A DNA stretch of 12,636 nt, from positions 1 to 12,636 of the forward strand of contig JBASCW010000131.1 in NCBI GenBank assembly GCA_049651845.1, given 5' to 3'. The notes beneath the pieces were generated by a model. The model had not been told where the DNA came from and searched no databases. It saw nothing but the letters and a program-made list of their open reading frames with translations. This DNA comes from RBG-16-66-20 sp049651845 (GTDB taxonomy: Bacteria; Pseudomonadota; Gammaproteobacteria; Burkholderiales; SG8-39). Below, piece by piece: positions 8,191-12,636 of the stretch; the first letter of the stretch is position 1; each line of letters opens with the position of its first letter. The translations under genes were made by a program, and so were the position numbers.

Positions 8191-9075
8191 CTAGAGCTTT
8201 AGCTCCATCCCCTCGCGCGCGACGATCGCGCCGGGCAACGCCGCCGCGACTTCGCGGCCGATCGCGTCCATGCGCTCGTCGTCGTGGTCCGGGTCGTGGT
8301 GGAACACGACGAGCTGCTTCACGCCCGCGGGCTTGCACAGCCGCACTGCCTCCTGCCAGGTCGAGTGGCCCCAGCCCACGTAGGCGTTCGCGTATTCGTC
8401 GTCGGTGTACATGCAGTCGTAGATCACGACGTCGGCGCCCTGGATCAGTCCGAGCACGTTGCGATCGGGCGTGCCCGGCACGTGCTCGGTGTCCGTGACG
8501 TAGCACAGCGACTTGCCGCGGTACTCGATGCGGTAGCCGGTGGCGCCGTCGGGGTGGTTGAGGGCCGCGGTACGCACGCTGATCCCTGACGCGGGCGTCA
8601 GCGTCTCGCCGGCGCTGAAATCCCGGTACGCCAGCTTCGCCTTGAACACTTCCGGCGGCACCGGGAACAGCGGCGCGATCATGAACTCGCGCAGCACGCG
8701 CTGCAGCGTCATGCTGCCGCCGAGGTGGCCCGCCCACAGGCGGAAGCCGTTCTGCGGCTGGAAGAACGGCTTGAAGAAGGGCAGCCCGCAGACATGGTCA
8801 AAATGTGTGTGGGTGAAGAACAAATCCGCATCCAGCGGCGCCTCGGCAAGCAGTTTCGCGCCGAGGTAGCGCAGGCCGGTGCCCGCGTCGAGCAGCAGCA
8901 GGCGCTTGCCGCAGCGCACCTCGATCGAGGAAGTGTTGCCGCCGTAGCGGGCCGTCGCGGGGCCGGGCGTGGCGATGCTGCCGCGCACGCCCCAGAAACG
9001 GACCGTGAATTCGTCCTCTGCGGTTTCCCCCGGACTCACGCCCCCTACTGTGGCACGAACCGGCGCGGCTTGCAC
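8191..9075 (-). CDS. Metallo-beta-lactamase-fold hydrolase, possible phosphodiesterase
   Basis: This 294-residue MBL-fold protein carries the metal motif HTHFDH at residues 89-94 (H89, H91, D93, H94). Further likely ligands are H174 (NHPDG), D220 (IYDCMY) and a histidine of FHHDPDH (258-264). The opening FWGVRGSIATPGPATARYGGNTSS (split here as residues 27-38 and 39-50) is characteristic of an RNase Z/PhnP-like MBL group that often sits near signalling genes. GWGHSTW (234-240) is also conserved-looking. Known relatives cleave phosphodiesters, including cyclic ones; here the neighbouring cyclase and cyclic-nucleotide-binding protein make a cyclic nucleotide substrate attractive but unproven. 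The GTG start at 9075 has GGGACGG six bases upstream on its strand. An alternative GTG at codon 13 (9039) would leave more room for a divergent promoter. It is transcribed away from the ABC gene. Confidence 0.88.
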   Translation of the reverse strand: MQAAPVRATVGGVSPGETAEDEFTVRFWGVRGSIATPGPATARYGGNTSSIEVRCGKRLLLLDAGTGLRYLGAKLLAEAPLDADLFFTHTHFDHVCGLPFFKPFFQPQNGFRLWAGHLGGSMTLQRVLREFMIAPLFPVPPEVFKAKLAYRDFSAGETLTPASGISVRTAALNHPDGATGYRIEYRGKSLCYVTDTEHVPGTPDRNVLGLIQGADVVIYDCMYTDDEYANAYVGWGHSTWQEAVRLCKPAGVKQLVVFHHDPDHDDERMDAIGREVAAALPGAIVAREGMELKL

Positions 9076-9089
9076 TATGATCCGTCCCC
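9051..9089 (+). promoter_or_regulatory. Possible promoter for the ABC-like gene with near-leaderless start
   Basis: TATGAT at 9076-9081 matches a sigma-70 -10 box at five of six positions. It would place transcription initiation within a couple of bases of the ATG at 9090. No Shine-Dalgarno sequence is visible before that ATG, which fits a leaderless or very short leader. A -35 match is poor (TGGCAC at 9051, spacing too long). The site overlaps the first codons of the divergent hydrolase gene. Confidence 0.3.
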
Positions 9090-11813
9090 ATGGAACGGTC
9101 GCTGTTCAGGTTCATCTGGCGCTATTCGAAGCGCGAGCAGGCGATGATCCTGCCGCTGGTGATCGCATCGATGCTGATCTACTTCTCGATGCTCGACCTG
9201 CCGAAGGCGATCATCAACGAGGCGATCCAGGGCAAGCGCTTCCCGGAAGCGACCTCGACCGTGGCGTTCCTCAAGGCCCACCTCACGCTGCCGCAGTTCC
9301 TCGGCGGCGGCACGCTGCAGCTGTTCGACGGCTTCGCGCTGCACCAGCTGCCGTACCTGGTCGCGCTGACCGTCGCCTTCCTGCTGCTGATCGTGGTCAA
9401 CGGCGGCCTCAAGTTCCAGATCAACACCATGAAGGGCTGGCTCGGCGAGCGCATGCTGCGGCGCCTGCGCTACGCGCTGTTCGACCAGATCCTGCGCTTC
9501 CCGCTGGCGCGCTTCCGGCGCGTGAAGTCGGCCGAGCTCGCGACCATGATCAAGGACGAGGTCGAGCCGCTGGGCGGCTTCGTCGGCGAATCCATGATCG
9601 CGCCGACGTTCTACACGCTCGAGGCATTCACTGCGTTGTTCTTCATCATGTACCAGCACTTCTACCTGGGGTTCATCGCGCTCGGCGTGGTCGCGGCGCA
9701 GGCGGTGATCATCCCGCGCCTGCGCCGCCGGCTGCTGGTGCTGTCGCGCGAGCGGCAGATCACCGCGCGCCAGCTCGCCGGGCGCATCGCCGAAGTCTCC
9801 GACGGCATCGTCGAGGTGCACGCGCACGACACCTCGAACTACGAGCGCGCCGAGATCTCCTCGCGCCTGGGGCGCATGTTCCGCATCCGCTTCGAGCTGT
9901 ACCAGCGCAAGTTCATGATCAAGTTCCTCAACAATTTCCTCTCGCAAGTGGGGCCGTTCCTGTTCTACCTGGTCGGCGGCTACCTGGTGCTCAAGGGCAG
10001 CGTGGACATCGGCACGCTGGTCGCGGTGATCGCGGCCTACAAGGACCTGCCGAGCCCGATCAAGGAGCTCATCGACTGGGACCAGCAGCGCCTCGACGTG
10101 CAGATCAAGTACACCCAGGTGGTCGAGCAGTTCACCGTGGAGGACCTGCTGCCGTCGGAGCTGCAGGCGCCGACGGCCGCCGCGCAGCTGCCTGCGCAGA
10201 GCGGGCGGTTGCGCGTCTCGGGGCTGACCCTCGCCGGCGAGGCGGGCACCAAGCTGATCGACGGCGTGGGCTTCGAGGTGGGCCTGGACCAGCACGTGGC
10301 GATCCTCGGTTCGCACGCCGCGGGCTCCGGCGAGCTCACGCAGATGCTCGCGCGCCTGATCCCGCCGAGCAGCGGGCGCGTCGAGATCGGCGACCTCGAC
10401 ATCACCAAGGCGCCGGAGTCCGTGACCGGACGCACGACCGCCTATGTCGGTCCCTCGACCTACCTGTTCCCGGTGAGCGTGCGCGAGAACCTGCTGTACG
10501 GGTTGCGCCACTACCCGCTGCGCGAGGCGACCTACGAGGGTGAGGCGGCCAAGGAGAGGGCATTCTTCGAGCGCGAGGCCGCGCGCACCGGCAGCACGCT
10601 GCTCGATCACAACGCCGACTGGACGGACTACGGCGCCGCCGGCGCGACCGGCCCGGAAGACATCGAGGCGCGCATCCTGGAAACGCTCAAGGTGGTCGAG
10701 CTGGAGGAGACGATCTTCGAGTTCGGCCTGCGCAGCGCGGTGGATCCGGCGCAGCATCCCGGGCTCGCCGAGAGCATCATGCGCGCGCGCGCGGCGATGC
10801 GCACCAGGCTCGCGGCGCCGGGCATGCAGGGCCTGGTCGAGCAGTTCGACGCCGCGCGCTACAACCGCAACGCGACGCTCGCCGAGAACCTACTGTTCGG
10901 CACGCCGATCGGCAAGAAGATCTTCGACATCGAGAACCTCGCGCACAACGACTACGTGAACCAGGTGCTGCGCGAGACCGGGCTCGCCGACGACCTGCTG
11001 AAAATGGGCCACAAGCTCGCCGAGACCATGGTCGAGCTGTTCAGCGGCCTGCCGCCCGGACACGAGTTCTTCGAGCGCTTCAGCTTCATCCGGCAGGACG
11101 ACCTGCCCGAAGTCAAGGCGCTGCTCGGCCGCGTCGGCGACGCGGGGCTGGAGCGGATCGAGCAGGCCGACCGCGATCTGCTGCTCGCGCTGCCGTTCAA
11201 GTTGATCCCCGCGCGGCACCGCCTGGGACTCATGGACGAGGTTTTCGAGGCGCGCATCCTGCAGGCGCGGCGCTATTTTGCCGAGAACCTGCCCGCCGAG
11301 ATGCGCGGCGGCGTGGAATTCTTCGACGCCGCGCGCTACAACGGCGCCGCGAGCCTGCAGGACAACATCCTGTTCGGCAAGGTCGCGACCGGCCAGGCGC
11401 AGGCCTCGGCGCGCATCGGCGCGATGCTGCACGAGGTGCTCGACGAGCTGCGCCTGCGCCCGCAGGTGGTGTCGATCGGCCTGGGCTACCAGGCCGGCGT
11501 CGGCGGCGCGCGTCTCGCCTCGGCCGACCGGCAGAAGGTCGCGATCGCGCGCGCGCTGCTCAGGCAGCCTACGGTGCTGATCCTCGACCAGGCGGCGGCG
11601 GGCCTGGACGCGGGCTCGCAGAACCGCATCGTCACCAACGTGCTCGAGAGCCGCAAAGGGCGCTGCCTGTTCTGGGTCCTGCAGCGCAACGACCTCGCCG
11701 AGCGCTTCGGCCACACCCTGGTGATGGAGCGGGGGCGCCTGGCCGAGCAGGGACGCTTCGCGGATCTGAAGGGGCGCGGCGGCGCGCTCGACAAACTCTT
11801 GAACGCCGGGTGA
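9090..11813 (+). CDS. ABC-exporter-like membrane protein with degenerate, expanded NBD
   Basis: The 907-residue protein has a type I exporter-like membrane domain (about residues 15-345), with hydrophobic segments near 18-36, 88-106, 172-190, 192-208 and 286-318. An NBD-like domain follows (about 372-907). NBD architecture is recognisable, but every ATPase motif is altered. Walker A reads GSHAAGSGE (407-415), with Ser in place of Lys. The Q-loop Gln is replaced (YVGPSTYLF, 452-460). The signature is LASAD (809-813). Walker B is LILDQ (830-834), with Gln for the catalytic Glu. The switch His is Gln865. Walker A and signature are about 400 residues apart instead of about 100, because a segment carrying three ENLLYG/ENLLFG/DNILFG units is expanded. 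It is therefore unlikely to hydrolyse ATP by the standard mechanism and may act as a sensor, scaffold or channel. The reading frame is intact with normal composition, so it is not a decaying pseudogene. Its neighbours suggest a cyclic-nucleotide link. Confidence 0.88.
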   Translation: MERSLFRFIWRYSKREQAMILPLVIASMLIYFSMLDLPKAIINEAIQGKRFPEATSTVAFLKAHLTLPQFLGGGTLQLFDGFALHQLPYLVALTVAFLLLIVVNGGLKFQINTMKGWLGERMLRRLRYALFDQILRFPLARFRRVKSAELATMIKDEVEPLGGFVGESMIAPTFYTLEAFTALFFIMYQHFYLGFIALGVVAAQAVIIPRLRRRLLVLSRERQITARQLAGRIAEVSDGIVEVHAHDTSNYERAEISSRLGRMFRIRFELYQRKFMIKFLNNFLSQVGPFLFYLVGGYLVLKGSVDIGTLVAVIAAYKDLPSPIKELIDWDQQRLDVQIKYTQVVEQFTVEDLLPSELQAPTAAAQLPAQSGRLRVSGLTLAGEAGTKLIDGVGFEVGLDQHVAILGSHAAGSGELTQMLARLIPPSSGRVEIGDLDITKAPESVTGRTTAYVGPSTYLFPVSVRENLLYGLRHYPLREATYEGEAAKERAFFEREAARTGSTLLDHNADWTDYGAAGATGPEDIEARILETLKVVELEETIFEFGLRSAVDPAQHPGLAESIMRARAAMRTRLAAPGMQGLVEQFDAARYNRNATLAENLLFGTPIGKKIFDIENLAHNDYVNQVLRETGLADDLLKMGHKLAETMVELFSGLPPGHEFFERFSFIRQDDLPEVKALLGRVGDAGLERIEQADRDLLLALPFKLIPARHRLGLMDEVFEARILQARRYFAENLPAEMRGGVEFFDAARYNGAASLQDNILFGKVATGQAQASARIGAMLHEVLDELRLRPQVVSIGLGYQAGVGGARLASADRQKVAIARALLRQPTVLILDQAAAGLDAGSQNRIVTNVLESRKGRCLFWVLQRNDLAERFGHTLVMERGRLAEQGRFADLKGRGGALDKLLNAG
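10845..10901 (+). repeat. Internal protein repeat, copy 1 (FDAARYN...ENLLFG)
   Basis: Residues 586-604 of the ABC-like protein read FDAARYNRNATLAENLLFG. They match residues 745-763 at 13 of 19 positions. The first 21 bases of the unit are identical in both copies. The spacing between copies is 159 residues. Confidence 0.85.
11322..11378 (+). repeat. Internal protein repeat, copy 2 (FDAARYN...DNILFG)
   Basis: Residues 745-763 of the ABC-like protein read FDAARYNGAASLQDNILFG, the partner of the unit at 586-604. A third, weaker relative lies at 460-471 (FPVSVRENLLYG), where a normal NBD has this loop just after the Q-loop. Each unit precedes a helical stretch, suggesting repetition of an NBD helical subdomain. 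Confidence 0.8.
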
Positions 11814-11818
11814 GAAGG

Positions 11819-11834
11819 ATCACGCGCGCGTGAT
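11819..11834. promoter_or_regulatory. 16-base perfect palindrome upstream of the CNB gene
   Basis: ATCACGCGCGCGTGAT is perfectly self-complementary. It begins 6 bases after the ABC-like stop and ends 24 bases before the CNB-protein ATG. It could be a dimeric operator or a short RNA hairpin between the two genes. There is no T-tract, so it is unlikely to be a rho-independent terminator. The half-sites (TCAC/GTGA) are in inverted order relative to a CRP site. Confidence 0.45.
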
Positions 11835-11844
11835 GGAGCCTCGC

Positions 11845-11852
11845 AAAGGAAG
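11845..11852 (+). promoter_or_regulatory. Strong Shine-Dalgarno for the CNB gene
   Basis: AAAGGAAG ends 6 bases before the ATG at 11859. It is one of the clearest ribosome binding sites in the window and fixes that start. It suggests the CNB protein is translated more strongly than the neighbouring ABC-like protein, which lacks such a site. Confidence 0.7.
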
Positions 11853-11858
11853 ACCACA

Positions 11859-12314
11859 ATGAGCCTCGAACAGGAATTCGAACTGATCCGCCGGGTGCCG
11901 ATCTTCAGCACCACCGACCCCGCGATGCAGAAGCTGCTCGCGTTCAGCAGCGACCGGCTCACCTACGAGGAAGGCCAGCTCATGTTCAGCGCGGGCGATC
12001 CGCCCGACAGCGCCTACATCGTCATGGAGGGCGAGGTCGACATCACCGTGCCTACGCCGAAGGGGCCGCTGCTGGTGAACACGCTCACGCGCAACGACGT
12101 GATCGGCGAGATCGGCATCTTCGGCGACGTGCCGCGCACCGCGACCGCGGTCGCGCGCACGCGCCTGGAGGTGCTGCGCATCTCGCGCGACGTGTTCGTC
12201 AACGTGATCCGCGGCAATCCGGACGCGGCGATCGCGCTGGTGCGCATCCTCGCCGACCGCCTGGCGAAGACCACCGCCCAGCTGCGGCGCATGGCGGCCG
12301 ATAGCGGCAAGTAG
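11859..12314 (+). CDS. Stand-alone cyclic-nucleotide-binding (CNB) domain protein
   Basis: This 151-residue protein is a single CNB domain. It starts with an N-terminal helix ending in the typical RRVPIFSTTDP (11-21) and continues into the beta-barrel (YEEGQLMFSAGDPPDSAYIVMEGEVDI, residues 36-62). The phosphate-binding cassette is IGEIGIFGDVPRTATA (82-97): E84 is placed to contact the ribose and R93 the cyclic phosphate. After the barrel, helices at about 112-146 correspond to the B/C helices. The chain then stops, so there is no helix-turn-helix and no kinase domain, and it must work through a protein partner. The likely ligand is cAMP or cGMP. The gene follows the ABC-like gene by 45 bases in the same direction and converges with a nucleotide cyclase gene, so ligand production and sensing are encoded side by side. 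Confidence 0.92.
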   Translation: MSLEQEFELIRRVPIFSTTDPAMQKLLAFSSDRLTYEEGQLMFSAGDPPDSAYIVMEGEVDITVPTPKGPLLVNTLTRNDVIGEIGIFGDVPRTATAVARTRLEVLRISRDVFVNVIRGNPDAAIALVRILADRLAKTTAQLRRMAADSGK

Positions 12315-12339
12315 GCCGCGGCCGGTCCCGCAGCGCGGC

Positions 12340-12636
12340 TCAGGGAAGCGCGAACACCTCCTCGGGCTCGGCCACGCCGCGCAGCGCGAACCGGCCCAGG
12401 CTCGGGCAGCGCACGCCCAGCGCGGCCGCCACCGCGCCCGAGAGCACCACGTCCTGGCCGGTGTCCTTGCACAGCGCCTCGATGCGCGCGGCCTTGTTCG
12501 CTGCCGCGCCGATCACCGAGAACTCCAGCCGCTCGGGCGTGCCGATGTTGCCGTAGTGCACGCGCCCCAGGTGCAGGCCGACGCCGCAGGCGAAAGCGGG
12601 ACGCCCGCCCGCCTGGCGCGCAGCATTGGCGGCCCG
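12340..12636 (-). CDS. Class III adenylate/guanylate cyclase, C-terminal part (cut by window edge)
   Basis: The frame is open from the right window edge to the TGA at 12340-12342, giving the last 98 residues. It is clearly the C-terminal half of a class III cyclase catalytic domain. GVGLHLGRVHYGNIG is followed by RLEFSVIGAAANKAARIEALCK. That segment holds the Asn and Arg (ANKAAR) that stabilise the transition state. The residue that usually selects adenine (Asp or Thr after VIG) is replaced by Ala here, so substrate choice cannot be read. The metal-binding aspartates lie further N-terminal, outside the window. A GTG at 12561 could be mistaken for a start, but the frame and homology continue to the edge. 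It ends 25 bases from the convergent CNB gene. Confidence 0.92.
   Translation of the reverse strand, partial: RAANAARQAGGRPAFACGVGLHLGRVHYGNIGTPERLEFSVIGAAANKAARIEALCKDTGQDVVLSGAVAAALGVRCPSLGRFALRGVAEPEEVFALP

Noticed and set aside
8194..8205. GAGCT-TT-AGCTC inverted repeat at the hydrolase gene end
   Set aside because: A five-base stem with a two-base loop inside coding sequence is not a credible terminator.
9051..9075. TGGCACG followed by TTGCAC, resembling a sigma-54 promoter
   Set aside because: The GG and GC elements are 20 bases apart rather than the required 12, so it cannot work as a sigma-54 site.
12315..12339. GCCGCG/CGCGGC inverted repeat in the gap between convergent CNB and cyclase genes
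   Set aside because: Six-base stem with a 13-base loop and no T-tract on either strand; too weak to call a bidirectional terminator in DNA this rich in G+C.

Overview
The window is a high-G+C bacterial chromosome fragment, tightly packed, with 4-nt ATGA/GTGA stop-start overlaps. The gene content (Gram-negative type peptide ABC importer, polysaccharide deacetylase, class III nucleotide cyclase with a CNB-domain protein) suggests a proteobacterium, probably Betaproteobacteria. That placement is inference; no rRNA or marker gene is present. Ten protein-coding genes or gene ends are supported, plus one gene remnant. No tRNA, rRNA, CRISPR or transposase was seen, and no stretch over 300 bases lacks a gene.

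Region 1 (1-1328, +): the last 24 codons of an unidentified gene, a polysaccharide-deacetylase-like protein (73-840), and a small two-helix membrane protein with a probable PH-like tail (837-1328). The three are translationally coupled.

Region 2 (1333-7378, +): a complete peptide-type ABC importer: double-ATPase protein, family 5 solute-binding protein, and two permeases. The layout resembles YejABEF/Dpp/Opp systems. One ATPase chain supplies both nucleotide-binding domains, so the four genes suffice for a working importer.

Region 3 (7379-8190): a gene of visibly lower G+C and different codon use, with a GT-B glycosyltransferase-like product. It sits between the true 3' end of the second permease gene and a second, mutated copy of that 3' end, which directly abuts the next gene. 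This looks like an insertion bounded by direct repeats of about 65 bp.

Region 4 (8191-12636): a cluster that looks like a cyclic-nucleotide signalling unit. It holds a metallo-beta-lactamase-fold hydrolase (-), a 907-residue ABC-exporter-like protein (+) whose ATPase motifs are all altered and whose NBD carries a long internal expansion, a stand-alone cyclic-nucleotide-binding protein (+), and, converging on it, the C-terminal end of a class III adenylate/guanylate cyclase (-, cut by the window edge). A plausible reading is that the cyclase makes the signal, the CNB protein senses it, the pseudo-ABC membrane protein is the effector, and the hydrolase may degrade the signal or a product. Only the family assignments are visible; the circuit is inference. 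This cluster and the repeat-bounded insertion are the most interesting parts of the window.
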